A stretch of DNA of 64,000 bases from the NCBI GenBank assembly GCA_963210315.1, contig OY723300.1, forward strand, positions 1,984,001-2,048,000, read 5' to 3'. The DNA is from Rhynchopus euleeides (Eukaryota > Euglenozoa > Diplonemea > Diplonemida > Diplonemidae). Position numbers and translations under genes: made by a program. Positions 21,495-34,131 of the stretch are shown here, one piece after another. The notes under the pieces are model-generated. The model ran no database searches. It saw only the letters and a list, made by a program, of their open reading frames with translations, and was not told the DNA's origin. Within the stretch, counting starts at the first letter, position 1; each line of letters opens with the position of its first letter.

Positions 21495-23580
21495 ATCGCA
21501 AAATTTGAAAAAAAAAAATGGGACTTGTATTGTGAACCCACCCCCTCCTGGCTCAACTCAAAAGGTCCGGGTCTGGCATTGCATGCAACACACACACACG
21601 CCACCCCCCATCCCCACATCCCCCACCTTCTCTCTCTTCTACAATTATATCCCCCGCCCCCTTCCTCTTCATCCTTCACTCCCCTCCTGCAGCAGCACAC
21701 CCCGAAGGAGCGGGTGTGTGGCAAGTTGTCACTTGCAGACAGTAGAGACCATCAAGAGCAAGGTGCTCGGTGTGCTCTGCACAACTCCAACAATGATTCA
21801 CGTGTGCCTGTGTACCGTTGTGTGTCTTCTTCTTATGATTTTGGGTGGGCCCGGTGTGGGCAGGAGGATATATCCCATCCTTCCCCGTGCATTGCCCCAT
21901 TGCCCCCTCCTCCCACCCGGTGGAAGCGGGTTAGCGCAAAAATATCAGAAACAGTCCAGAGAGGCCAGAGTGAATCAAGGAGTCTTTTCCCTTCCGGCCG
22001 AAGGAAAAGGCTCTTCCCGGTCACCCCTGTCTCCCGGCAGCATCCGAAGGCTGTTGTCTTCAGAACGTCTTGTATCTGGGGAGGCGGGGAGTGCGGCGAT
22101 GGAGGATTCATTTCTGTCAGAAGGAGACCCCAAGGTGCCAATTGTGACACCCGTTCTTCTTGATTGGGCACTTCTCAGCGAAGGCTTCCAAAGAACCGTG
22201 TCACGAGTTGGGGCAGCGGGAGTGGCGCGCTTTTGAGCGATCGTTGATCGTCGAAGCGGCTGAAGCGGCTCCTGTTGGGTCACGGAGAATGTGCTAATTC
22301 CGCTGCGAATCACCCAAAGTGGTGACAAGGCCAGCCATCCGGCACTGAAGAAAAAATCCCCCATGCAACTTGGCAAAGGGCGTGACAGGGTTGTCACGTT
22401 CTTAGGGAACATTCTGCAGGGTGTGCCTGTCGCTGCGTGCTGTTCGGGTACATTGATGCCGTTCGCAGCAAGGCATGATTGCATGCTCAGGTTTCCATTG
22501 CTTGACTATGACATGCTCACTCGCCTGTTGTTGTTTGCCAGCGTTGGTGACTAGGCGGTTTTCTCTTCTGCTTGCCTTGCCGCTGTTCCACGCATCCCTA
22601 TACCCATTATGAGGCTTCAGAGTCTTCTGTTGTTCTTTTCGCATCCACACATCCACACATGCCGCAGCAACTTTCTTCTCCTTGCTGTGTGGCCCACGGC
22701 ACGCAGGCCCGCACACATTCAGGCCTCGTCCAATTACGAAAAAAAATATGCTGCGGTCAGCTCCCTGTTTGATGATCAATGGGCCGCTGCCATTCCCCGT
22801 GCACTTTCAGAACACTACCTCCCATGGAACATTCATCTCATGCCATGTGCGTCGGTCGAATTGAAACATGGCGCTTTTATTTCTCGTGGCTGCAGGCCTT
22901 TTAGGGAATATGACTCACGCATTCGCCACACCGCCACAGCTCCTCTGTGGAGCGACATGATAGCGGTTGTGATGAAGAACGACAACAACAACAACCCTCA
23001 ACATACGTCCTATAGGGCCACTGCCTGCTGACCCACCTCCGCCCTTGCCCCGGAATGATGCATAACAGTCTGAACAGACTGGGATTAGATGCTTGCTGCT
23101 GGGTCAATTTTTTTGCCCAGTTTTTCATCCGTTGCTTGTTTTTGAATTTCCAACCGAACTGGAGAACGGCTTCTGAGGACTTGAGACACGAGCAACGCGC
23201 GAGCAACACACACACAGACAGTTGCGGGTATTCTCTCGCTCCCACCCCCCCCCCCCCCCCCACACACACACATGTTGAACGGGGGATGCGGTTCCATTTG
23301 ATTTGAAAGAGGCAGAGTGGCCGGTTTCAACCAACCGGCACTTTTTGGCTCACCCCATAACCCCAACCAATGCCCTTCGTTATTATTTTTGCCCGAGGGG
23401 TTGCTTGCGCAGGGGGAGGGGGAACCCGGATTTGCCCCCGGCTCTGCCCCACCCCCACACCCCCCCCTTGGTATTTCCCCTCATGCCCGCAGCCCAGAGT
23501 TTACGAAGATCTGGGTGCGTGAGGACCCGCCCCTCCTCCTCCTCCTCCTCGTCGTTTTTTGATTATGTTCCCCCTCTCTG
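21495..23580. other. Gene-free stretch with one possible coding remnant
   Basis: GT-, C- and CT-rich sequence. A frame at about 22730-23030 translates to a protein-like, non-repetitive stretch (includes SLFDDQWAAAIPRALSEHYL) but has no start, no close match I can name and is short. It may be a decayed exon. Confidence 0.35.
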
Positions 23581-23687
23581 GGGGTCTTCGCTACGGGGTG
23601 ATCGTCAGTGCATTTTTGGTGCATTTCCTGTTGAATTGTCTGAAAACTGACGGAGATTGACGAAGGATAACGACCAGCGAAGACCCC
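23581..23687. mobile_element. Short TIR element, GGGGTCTTCGCT ends (copy c)
   Basis: Left GGGGTCTTCGCT, right AGCGAAGACCCC, a perfect 12-bp inverted pair 107 bp apart overall. Related in its ends to MITE a and the b copies. Target duplication not clear. Non-coding. Confidence 0.65.
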
Positions 23688-24091
23688 TGCTTCACATCGC
23701 AAGGGGCCTTTTTCCCACATGGGAGAGATCCCTCCGGTCTGGTGTGCATGCTGAGGGGGTGGAGCCGCAAAGAAGAAGAAGGCCCTGAGGGCAGTGCGGA
23801 CGCCTCTCCGCTGTGCGTCGTCAAAAACTGTACCACAGCCACGTGCTCCACGCAAATGTGGAAGGGGTGGCCCCTCTCCCCCTCCTTGAGCCTTGAGGCT
23901 CGAGGGTGGGTGGGTTCGCTCGTGTGTGTCTTCACCACAGATCGAAGTTTTCTGTGTTTTTCTCTCTTTTTTCCCCTCCGTCGTCTCTACGCACCCCGCC
24001 CTTCTCCATGAGCTCTCGGCGGGGTTAAATCTCTCTCTCGGCTGTTCTTTTCTTTATTCTTCCTTTTGTTTTTTTCTCTATTTTTTTATTA

Positions 24092-24731
24092 TACCGTATA
24101 CCTGGGACCCCCCGTGTATAAGTCCCCCCCCCTTACCCCCGTGTTTAAGTCCCCCCCTGGGGGTCTGGCAGGGGGGGGACTTAAACACAGGGGGACCTAA
24201 CCTGAGTCGAAAAGTGGGGTGCCAAAAGTCCATCCGGACCGGAATTACCCCCCTACGACAGCAGAGGAAGAGGTCTTCTTGGTCTCCACTGTGCCACCCC
24301 CGTGTTTAAGCCCCCCCTGTGTTTAGGTCCGCCCCCCCCGTGTTTAAGTCCCCCCCGGCCGAAAATCGCCTCCAGGGGGGGGACTTAAACACGGGGGGTC
24401 CCAGGTACGTAAATATTATGGAACGTAAATATTATGGAACGGGCCCATTTTTGCCCGGTCCGTTCCATAATATTTACGTTCCAAAATATTTACAGGGCCA
24501 GTTGGGGACTCAGTGGTGAGGATGGCTTGCCTCAGGAATCGCACGAAAAGTGCACGAGTAGGTCCCGTCAGGGACTCTGTATGCCGTCCGATCACCTGGT
24601 CCAAGTCCCCGAGTCGCAGAAAGCCCTGTAAATATTATGGAACGAAAAAAATCTGGAACGCCAACCCACCAGCGTTCCAAAATATTTACGTTCCATAATA
24701 TTTACGTTCCAAAATATTTACGTATACGGTA
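24092..24731. mobile_element. DNA element E1, long TIRs, TA target site, hosting MITE E2
   Basis: Left TACCGTATACCTGGGACC continuing through a GTGTTTAAGTCC motif; the right end is its inverse, GGTCCCAGGTA-(E2)-TACGGTA. TA flanks the whole (24090-24091, 24732-24733). The inside repeats the motif CCCCGTGTTTAAGTCCCC about seven times in both orientations. Without E2 it is about 323 bp. Non-coding, MITE-like. Confidence 0.8.
24408..24722. mobile_element. MITE E2, copy 2, 315 bp, nested in E1
   Basis: Same length and nearly the same sequence as 19171-19485. Inserted at the TA inside the right TIR of E1; removing E2 and one TA restores the expected E1 end. Flanking TA at 24406-24407 and 24723-24724. 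Confidence 0.88.
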
Positions 24732-27700
24732 TATCCTGCTGCCATCGCCTGGGGGTTTACTTTTGCCTTTTTCGACTCTGATTCTCTCTCTCTCATCATG
24801 TTGCTAAACTACCCGACAGGTGCTGACCCCCATGACGCTCCAGCCAGCGTAACCACGGAGGATGGGTTAAATCAGAAGCACCGTCTCTGCACCGGTGTAA
24901 CCAACAGGTGTCGGCCAATGCAGACCAGTGTACGCAACGCAATCATGTGACACTTACCTTCTCTTTTTCTTGCTGCTTTTTCTTTTGATCAATTGCTTCC
25001 TGCAGTTGTGCGGGAATCCCTCGAGATTGCTTTGCATTATTCTTGTGTATTAGGGGCGTGTGGGAGGTGGGGTGCTGCACATATATCACGACCAGCCTGG
25101 GCTCACAATAAAAGGCCACATGGCCGAACGGGTCCGGTCAAGTTCCTCCCGTTTGTTTTCCCGCACACTTCGATGTGCATCGGAGGCTGTCATCAGATGA
25201 TCCCTGTCCACTCTATTGCTAGAGTGCAGCGGATAGTCTCATCAAGAGCCAAGATGCTCGGTGCTCGGTGCGTTCCATGTCTTTCAAAACAATTCGCGTG
25301 TGAAAGCCTCAGCGGCCGGGTGTGTGTGTGTTGGCGAGCCTTGGGTGTCAGTGGGTGTCCAGAACCCGGAGTGCTCATCAGTCAGAGTGTGCAAATCTCA
25401 CCAGCCGCGACATCATGGCGTGTGTTGGTGAGATGCACTCCGCCGTTGTGCAACGGGAACGACCTGGACATAAATCCCGGCACCCCTTTCCTGGAAATGC
25501 TATTTCCGAATGTGCACCGTATACCGCCCCCCCCCCCCCCTCCCCACCCCCGTGTGTTCTTTGTTCTTCTTTTTTCTTTGCATTTTTTGAATTACTCGCT
25601 GGTAACTGCTGCTTCAAAAAAGAATCATCTCCCCCCACCCCTCCACACACTCCACCACAACTACACAATCGCCACCCCGTTCGAAGTGGGAAGGTGCGGC
25701 TCCGCTCTGTGGGGTCCTGATTGTGCAAATCCATGTTGCGAGCGTCATTCGGCTTTCCGTCGTCGCTCTGGGGTGTGGGAACAAAGAGCATACGTTGCCC
25801 TCTCCCCCTTCAGTGGCTTCACCTTGTCACACGTCTTATTTTTGTTGTTGTATACCGGCTTGCCCCCCCCTGCAGGGTGTGCGTGTGAATGCCTTCATTC
25901 AGCCACCCTGCTGGCCTGCCCGCGTTCCACCCCCCGCGCCCCTGCCCAAATGCACACTCCATATTATACGTCGTGACAGGCAACCCCCCACCAACCCGTC
26001 AAATCGTGTGCGTGCCTGCGTGCTCCCCCCCACCCCACTATCTCCTGCCCTCTGCCGAACATCGACACCCCCCCCTCCCCCGCACACCTCGTGGTGTTGC
26101 CTACGAGGTGCGAATGCGTGAATGCCGTGAAGCCCAAATCTGACAAAAAAAACCCACCGTGTGGGACAGGCTTGCTCCTAACATGGAATACGGAATACAG
26201 TCTCCGAAATTTCCCGATTTTTTTCTAAGGGTTTTTAGGAGGGGACGGTCCCGGGAAGTCCCGGGGGACGGCCCCGGGAAGTTTATTTTTTCCTAAGGAT
26301 TTTCCTTAGGAAACTTTTTCCGAGGGGGGGATGAGGATGAGTCCTCCAGACACCCGCCCCTCTTCTGTTTCTTCCTGGCAGCCAAAAAACCGATGTTCTT
26401 TCCAGCCAAGACCCAGATGTTCACTACCGTGGCCTCCGGCGGCTGGGGCTCTGCCCCCCAGACCCCCCTGTGGCTTGTGCCTGTCTTGTCACCAAGTCCT
26501 TACGCGTATGCCACTATGGCATGTCAAGAAGGGGTGTCGTTGGAAAAAACGGTCCCGAAACCCATTTTTTGCTTTCATCCGGCAGCTGATGATGGCGGGA
26601 TCACTGGCCACAGGACAGATGAGCCGTGGACGCCGGATACCCCATCTAGCGAGTCGAACCAGCGGGAACTGTCAAGTGTCGCCGACCTATAGGAATTCAT
26701 CAGGCCGCGCAGCGCCTCATGCTGTTGAGGCAACCATCGCATGCATCGAACTTTGTGTTTGGCCGAGGATGGTGAGCTACCGGACCTGGAGCTGCCAGTG
26801 GTGGTCTCGATCGAGGAGGCCTTCACCCTGCGGTTCCGGTTGCGGCGAGCGCCCATGAGTGATTTGTGACAGAATTTCCCAAGGCAGTGCACTGCGTGAG
26901 GTTGTGGGACTGGCACAGGGAACTGCTGGGTCCGAAACCCAAGGCAAAAATCCTTAGAAAAAAGCAGGAATACATTTCCGGGATTTTGGCTATACGGAGC
27001 AAGCCTGGTGTGGGGGGCACTGTTGCGAAATACGTGGCGAAAAGGTGACAACCATCGCACGTAGCAGGACAACCAAAGGCTCCCGACCTCCCCCCCACTT
27101 GTGGATTTTTATTACCGTGGCACAATCACTTTTACATTCTGCTCTTTACCCCCCCCCGGAGGCTGCCAGAGACACGGCCAACTCGTTAAAAACGTTCCAA
27201 AATACTCTGTCTCAATTGCCGCCTGCGCGGGTGTGTGTGGTGGGGCTTTGGTATCCCCACAGAGGTCCGAAGGATCCCGCCAAGTTCAACAACACGACAC
27301 GTTCCCCTCCTTTGCTTTGCCAAGCCTTGTGATCGCACCTATACAATATCTCTTGTGCCCCCCCCCCCCCCCGTTCCCCCCCCCAGCATCGACCCTAAGG
27401 TTCCTACTCGAACGCCACAGACCCCGCCCTGCTTGCGCCACAGCACTGGGCGGCAGAGGGGTGCTCTGCTGCATCCAAGTCAGGAATTGTGTTCTTTGCT
27501 CCGGAAGGGGGGGTGGTGCAAAGAGTAGGGGTTGCGAGAACTGAGTAACTCAGAGTTACTTTATTTTGCTTGAGCCTGGCGTGGGGGTTTGTGTGTGGGT
27601 GTCATATCAGGATGGGGCAGCCGAGGGGGGGGGGGGGTGTCCCCGTTGGATGAGATGCTTGAGCGCGCACATATATATTCCTCCAGTCTGATTGTCCCGT

Positions 27701-29610
27701 CAGGCACGTCAGGGTCTGGGGGTCGTCAATACCAATCACAAGGCACCACCCCCCCATCCCCGCGATTTTGCTCCCGGGTCCTGCGCTCGTGGTGTTTAGT
27801 GCCGTGCGGCGCGTCCCGAGCGTTGGAAGTCCCACCATGTGTGGTGTTTATTGTATTAGCTATTCAGTGCACCCCCGCCCCCCCGCAGCCTTTTTCCTCC
27901 GAGTCAAATATCCCCTTCTTTATTTCCAGAAGCGACTGGGATCAGTGTGCAGGGCCAAACCACCCTGTGAAAAAAAATTTCCCTGACGCGCTTTTTTCCC
28001 TCCATTTCGCGGAAATAATGAAAATACTCGCGTGTTCTGAACTTCACTGACATCGCCATTCGTGAATCCGGAATAAAGCAAAGACCTGTGCCTCCCCCAC
28101 CCCGGGTCTGTTGGTCCGACATGAGTCCTGTTGCAGGCGAGCTACCCGCCGTCCGGGTCGCTTGCTGCGAGCAATAGCCTGCCCATCCCACTCTATTCCC
28201 TTCTGCAAATGCCGGTTACTGTAAGCATCAGCAGGGTTGCCGCAGAACGGCACAATGGCACATGTTGATGCGGCGATGCGCTAGGTAATACCAGCGCGGC
28301 CTCTCCATCCTATACCCTCTGTCGCTTTGATGAGATTCGGCAACGAATCAACGAACGAAAGAATATAATATGTCCACTCCTCGGTGCGCGGGAAAGCAAT
28401 CAGCAGGGCCTGGGGGGGGGGGGGGGACCCAGGAGAAGCCTCCCGCCCTCCTTCCCGCAGAAAAAAAATATGAAACGAAGAAAAAACCAGGAAAGAAAAA
28501 AAATCAAATCCGTTGAAATATATCCAGAACAGAGTGCTGCTGTTTCTTACGAGATCTCTCTTTGTTCTCAACCTCGAACTTTTTTTGCACTGGGGGCGCA
28601 GGGATAATGGCCCACATTGTCACCGTGTCACCGACACAGTTTTGCCGTGGTCGCCCAGGGCAGTTGGGTTGTCCACTCCTCCTCTGAAGTTCTGTCCCCC
28701 AAGGATTTCAAACCAGACAGTGTGGCTGGACGACTCCAAACAATAATTCAAACAAACTGTCAAAAAAGCCACCACTTCCTCGCACGGCCGTGTTGTGCTT
28801 GTCGCTCACATTTTATGGGGCAAAGCTACCAATCTTCTCACAATGCTCGAAGATGGACTTGATGCAACGCCATCGTACCCCCCCCCACCCCTCCCCCACC
28901 ACTCGAAATCTCTGTCTCGTGTATCAAGCAAGAATGCCACTGCGCGGAATAGGGCTGGCCTTTGGCTCTAGGATCCCTGGGGTTCTTTGTGATCTTCATA
29001 TCCCAGCCCACCCAAAACATTGAAACAGTTGTGGGGCAGCAACATGCTTCCGATAAAAGTCCTCCACGCCCCCCAAACCCCTGACAACACGAATATCCTC
29101 AATTTCCCCTGTCCAAATGTCATCATTCCGATCCGGAGTATTCACAACACTCCGAGTTCCCGATCCATCCTGGCGGATTTTGGGACGACACGCGCAGTAG
29201 CATATCCGAGCATCCAGGGCAGACAGGCCTATGAGCCCTGCCGAGGGGTGGGAGGGTGGGGGATAAGGATGGCAAAAAAATAGCACAAGAAAGAAAAGAA
29301 ATCAACTCGGAGAGGCCACGAAAGGTTCAAACCTCTTCTCTGGAAAACAAATCATACGGACCGCAGCGCAGCGTGTGCACGCAAAACCCGCAGCCCCAAC
29401 GCACCCCCACCTCTCTCCCCACGCGACTTGATGATGACCAGTGACGACCCGAATCCAGGATTGTCGTATCCAGGGGCGATTCACAGGGGGCTCTGTGTTC
29501 GGTGCCAGGCTCACCCTGGTGCAAAACAAGTTCCCTCTCTGATGCTTGTCCCCTCTTGACTTCCCACTACCACCACCACACACGCAGGTCTCACCTGGGC
29601 TTGCCCCGGC
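24732..29610. other. 4.9-kb gene-free stretch
   Basis: Long C runs (near 25525, 27358) and G runs (near 27625, 28409), a GGCTCTGCCCCCCAGACC segment at 26419-26473 that recurs at 34074, and a CCCGGGAAGT/CCTAAGG-rich spot near 26240-26320. No convincing gene; short frames on both strands lack domains. Confidence 0.45.
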
Positions 29611-32033
29611 ATGCTCGGAAGCGCCGGGAACAGCCCCGACGAGGTGAGCGCAAGCACGGATGGTGGCGAGCGGAGGACCACCGCACCAAACATAGCCCGG
29701 TTCATCGCCACCCAGAAGGGCGTGCTCCCCGCCCAGCAGACCTCGTCCGACGGCGACAGCCTCACCCCGTCCGACAGGTCGCGGCACCACCACCACATGG
29801 CGCAGTGCGGGAACTTTGTGTTCCCCAACTCCGACCTGACTGTCGCTACGGAGTCCGACTTCGGGACGGACTGCATCGCCACGATGCATCACCCCGCCGA
29901 CAAGATGGGGCGCAGCAAGCAGGTCGAGACGAAGAACTTCATCGCAGGCGACAGCAAGGTGCTGCTCTTCTACGTCTCGGGGTGTGCGGGCATGAAGCCC
30001 AACACCGACCGCTCTGGCTACTCCTTCTCCAAAGGCTTCCTCCAGATGCAGATCCGCGAGACTGCGAAGCTGCACGACCCCTCCATGTCCCAGTCAGAAC
30101 GGGAAGAGGAGTTCATCTCCCCTGTGAGCTACTACGGGAAGCGCGTGAAGTACAATGTGAGGGAGTTGGAGCCGCTGATGGAGAGCGCCTCGATGGACAT
30201 GCACGAGTGGGTGAAGCTTGCGCATGAGATCCGGGAAAACTACGACCGGTACGATGGGTTTGTCATTCTGCACGGTGCGGACACCATCCCCTACACCGCA
30301 GCAGCACTGTCCTTCATGCTGGAGAACATCGGCAAGACTGTGATCCTTACAGGCGGCACCATCCCGATCTGCGAGCCTCGGACAGACACGCTGAACAATC
30401 TCATCGACGCCATCACAGTGGCGGGGCACTTCGTCATCCCGGAGGTGTGTGTCTACTGCCACGGGAAGCTCATGCGCGCGACACGCACAGTGCACACAAG
30501 CGCGACGTGCTTCGACATGTTCGACTCCCCCAACGCCCCCCTGCTGGGCCGTGCGGGAGTCAGCGTCGACCTCGACTGGCGGAATATCCGCCAGCCCACT
30601 GCCCTTGCGCCGCTGCGGACTTACACAGCGCTGTGCCCCGATGTGTCCATCCTGCACCTGTTCCCCGGCATCTCGCTGTCCGCCGTGCGGGCACTGCTGA
30701 ACCCTCCTGTGAAGGGCATCATCCTGCGCTCCTTCGGGTCGGGCAACGCGCCGTTGGTGCGGCACGACATCTTGCACATCTTCAAGGGGGCCACGGAGAG
30801 CGGCATCATCATCGTCAACACCACGCAGTGCACCGAAGGCGCCGTCGCTGCAGAGACAACACGCGCACTGGCGTGTGTTGGCATCGTGGCAGGGGGCGAC
30901 ATGACAGTGGAGTGTGCCCTCGTCAAGCTCTCCTTCCTCCTCGGGTCCTTCCCCGACGACCACGCCAAGGTATGATCTATCTGTGATAGCATACACCTAT
31001 CTCTGATATGTGTGTGGGTGCAAAGGCAGTCATCAGAAGGGATAGGGTTTCATGAAGCCAGGGTTGTATTCAGCTCAACGAGGAAACTCAAACCCGCTTT
31101 TTTCTCAACACACCGCACCGCAGGTCAGCTCTCTGATGGGGCAGGACATCCGCGGGGAGATCACGGTGCCCGTTGCGACGCGATTCACAGGTATGCGTGA
31201 AGCCGTATGTCGTTGTGGGGCACCGCACCCCACCCCCTTTGCCGTGCTCCGACCCCCCCCCGCCAGCAGCAAGCTCTGACGAGATCCTGTCGAAGCTCAG
31301 CAGCGCGATCCGCGTCAGCAGCGAAGGGGAGGGCGAGGAGCTGCGCGACTACCTGAACAACATCGTGGTGTGCAACGCAGCGCTCAACGGGGACCTGGAG
31401 AGCATCAAGGTGCTGGTGGAGAGCGACGCCGGGTGGCAGGTTGACGTGCAGGACTACGACTCGCGCACACCGCTGCACATCGCGGCAGAGCACGGGCACC
31501 ACGAGGTGGCGGAGTTCCTGATACTGAAGGGGGCGCGTGTGCATCAGAAAGATCGCAACGGCTGTACGCCCCTGGTGCAGGCCATCATGAGCCACAAGGA
31601 GGAGGCCGCCGCCACCATCGCCAAGGCGGGCGGGGCGCTGGGCCTGCTTCCGGAGAAGCTGAGCCAGTTTCTGACGCAGGCTGTGGTCAACAAGGACCTG
31701 CTGCAGCTGGAGCTGTTCATCAAACACGGCGCAGACCTGTCCATTGCAGACCACAACAGGATGACCCCGCTCTCAGTTGCTGTGCAGCAGGGCAACGTGG
31801 ATATCGTGAAGCTGCTGCTGCTGACAGGGCAGTGCGACCTCAGCGCCCGTGACTGGTGGGGCTACACCCCCCTCGAGACTGCACGGGAGGCCTCGTCTCG
31901 CACAACCTCTCCTATCTGCTACGTTTATGAGGCCATCGCTGACCTGTTGCTGCAGCATGTGCCAGAGCCTTCCTGCGCCTTCACCTCGGCAGGCTGTGAC
32001 CTCGAGATCACAGGAGACACCATCGAAACCTGA
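29611..32033 (+). CDS. Asparaginase-like (60-kDa lysophospholipase/ASPG family) protein with ankyrin repeats; likely pseudoenzyme
   Basis: Three exons: 29611-30969, 31124-31190 and 31267-32033, 730 residues. The first 115 residues are a low-complexity extension. Residues about 118-475 follow the ASPG type-I asparaginase fold closely, e.g. DGFVILHG, LSFMLENIGKTVILTG, VIPEVC, FGSGN and VNTTQCTEGAV. The C-terminal half (about 480-700) has ankyrin repeats, as in animal ASPG. The family hydrolyses asparagine using two Thr, an Asp and a Lys. Here the first motif TGGTIGM is VSGCAGM (Cys125 in place of Thr), the second HGTDT is HGADT (Ala223; Asp224 kept), and the Lys position reads His295. Ordinary catalysis therefore seems lost; a binding or regulatory role is inference. 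Both introns are GT-AG; the second ends CAGCAG, so the acceptor may be at 31266 or 31269. The start is the first ATG with coding character. Confidence 0.88.
30970..31123 (+). other. Intron 1 of the asparaginase-like gene
   Basis: GTATGA donor after a Lys codon (phase 0), in-frame stop directly inside, acceptor CACCGCAG. Splicing restores the family-typical link to a GQDIRGE motif, which matches the DLRGE region of animal ASPG. Confidence 0.85.
31191..31266 (+). other. Intron 2 of the asparaginase-like gene
   Basis: GTATGC donor, C-rich 3' part, tandem acceptor CAGCAG. Using the first or second AG changes the product by one Ala only. Phase 1. Confidence 0.8.
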
Positions 32034-34073
32034 TTGCAACCGCTGCGCGTGTAGGGTGCAGGGGCGTAGGGTCATGCACCCACCTTGACCCTGCCGGATT
32101 AGCGCCCGCCAAGCCTGCGACACCCGCAATACCACCAGTGCGTTATCGGGGCATTGGCTTGGATCGGCAGGCTCCTCTTTTATTCGATATCGGCGTAGAC
32201 AACTGGGGGCGGTGGGTTATAGATTTCGGCGGTGGACCTTGCGCCAACCTTGTGAGGCAGTTCACGGGTCTGCATATCTGATCCACCCTCCCCCCCCTCT
32301 CCCCTCCCCCCGATGCGATGTGCCAACAGCAGATCAATGCGAAGCCACATCATCTCCCAATTCCGTTTAGCATGATTTTCTCTTCTCTTTTCGACTGCTT
32401 TTTTTTTTTGCAACATTATCCCCTCCGTTTCTTTAGAGTCTTCCATTGTTTCTGTGAGTCGGGCTGCTCCCTGGCCGTGGTTGGTTTGTCCATCCGCCGC
32501 ACCCAAACAACCGTGTTTCTGGTTTGGGGTGGGAGGGTGTGCTGCTGCTTCTGGGAAAGGGGACGGGGGGGGGGGGGGTGATCGAGGCCCGGCAGGCGTT
32601 CTCCATTGTAATTTGGGTTCGCGCTGTGTCCCGAGAGGTCTCGAGAGGCCGCGCCGTAGGGAAACCAAGCCCAAATCAGCCCAAGCCACCCTCCCGACAC
32701 ACTACTAACTCACACCACCACGGCCTTGCCACCCTGCCCTCCTCCTCTCTGCCCCCGGGAGGAGGAGGAAGGGCGGGGGCACACACATACACACGTGGTT
32801 CCGATCTGCGTTTCTCATCGCTGTTAACTATATGTGTTTTCCCCCTCACACTCCCCGCCCCCTTCACCCCCGACTCTCGTATCCCCCCCCCCCCCCGAAG
32901 AGCCTTCGACAGCGACGTTTTCAAAAAAATTACGATTCATGGCTTTGCAGTGGCAAAGAGGGCTTCTGGGGGTGGGGGAGGGGAGGAGACGGCTGCACAT
33001 GTGCCAAGGATGCTTGCCCATCTGTTTATCTGTTCTGCGTCGGGTGCTTTGGGTTGCAACTTTGCTCTGCTGTCAGAAGGCCCGCTGGGGCTTGAGTGTG
33101 TCTCTCGCATCTCCCCACTGGACTGCGACAGCTGATTTGAGGGTGTGATGTTGATTGAGGGTTTCTGCATTCCTTTGCGGGCCCCCCACCCGCTAGATCT
33201 TTTCACCTGGGGGGCGCCTTCCACCTGGGTCTGGGCTGGGGCGTTTTCATTCGGTTTCGTTGAATTCGTTCTGTGGGGGGGCACCCAACGTTGCTCGTTT
33301 ATTCAGCTTCTGAAGCGCACATCACAGGGGCGGCCTTCACTCTGTTTGTCAAACACAGTGCCAGCGGGACTCCTAGTTTCTTTGTGAGAGCTCCATGCTG
33401 TTCTGCACTTGAGAGAGAGAGAGAGGGGGTGAAGGTCAACCCCCCGACAGGCATGGTGTGTACCCGCCCCCCCACCCCCACTTCCAACGAGAACGAACTT
33501 CAGAAACACAATAACAGTATTTGTTGTTGGGGGATTGCGGCCCCTCGACACTAATTTTGATCCTCTTCTGGACCTGGCGGTGAGTCTGGTTCTGTGTGTG
33601 TGGGGGAGGGCGATACCCAAGGCGGCCTCCCTCCGAGTTTCCAACCACTGAGGAACGTCATCAGCTCTTTTTGGGGGGCGGACAAGACATAGCCAGCGAT
33701 TTCACTGGGAAGATTTTGGGGTAAAAATCATCAAAAAAAAGAAAAAAGCCCGACCACCCAGGAAGATTTTCTTCCTGCACTATTTGTGGTGCGGGGGAGG
33801 CGGGATGGGGCAGGGATAAGGTGGGTAGGTGCGCAGCGACCCACACTCCAAACACCCACACCTCGCCTCTGCAATGCAGACACAAACCACACTTTTTGGA
33901 TCTCGTCCAGAGAAGAAAATCGTGCGAAAGAATGATGAGACCTGGACAACCCCCGCGTGACGTATGCCTGTCGACCAAGCCCTTTGGGATCACATCAGGT
34001 CATGGAATCCAGAGACCGCCCTCAGGAGGACGCACCCAACTCACCACAGAATCTGTACCCCACAAGGAACAGG
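32034..34073. other. Gene-free stretch
   Basis: G run near 32569 and C run near 32885, purine/pyrimidine-rich patches. No gene or repeat recognised. Confidence 0.45.
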
Positions 34074-34131
34074 TGTTCGCTACCGTGGCCTCCGGCGGCT
34101 GGGGGGCTCCGCCCCCCAGACCCCCCTGTGG
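34074..34131. repeat. GC hairpin repeat, second copy (first at 26419-26473)
   Basis: TACCGTGGCCTCCGGCGGCT followed by GGGG..CTCCGCCCCCCAGACC and CCTGTGG. The GGGGGGCTCCGCCCCCC core is a perfect hairpin. Nearly the same text at 26419. Confidence 0.75.

Noticed and set aside
26331-27072. Frames of 100-175 codons on both strands around 26.3-27.1 kb
   Set aside because: Overlapping on both strands, include the 26419 hairpin repeat, and show no recognisable domain. A decayed exon is possible but not supported.
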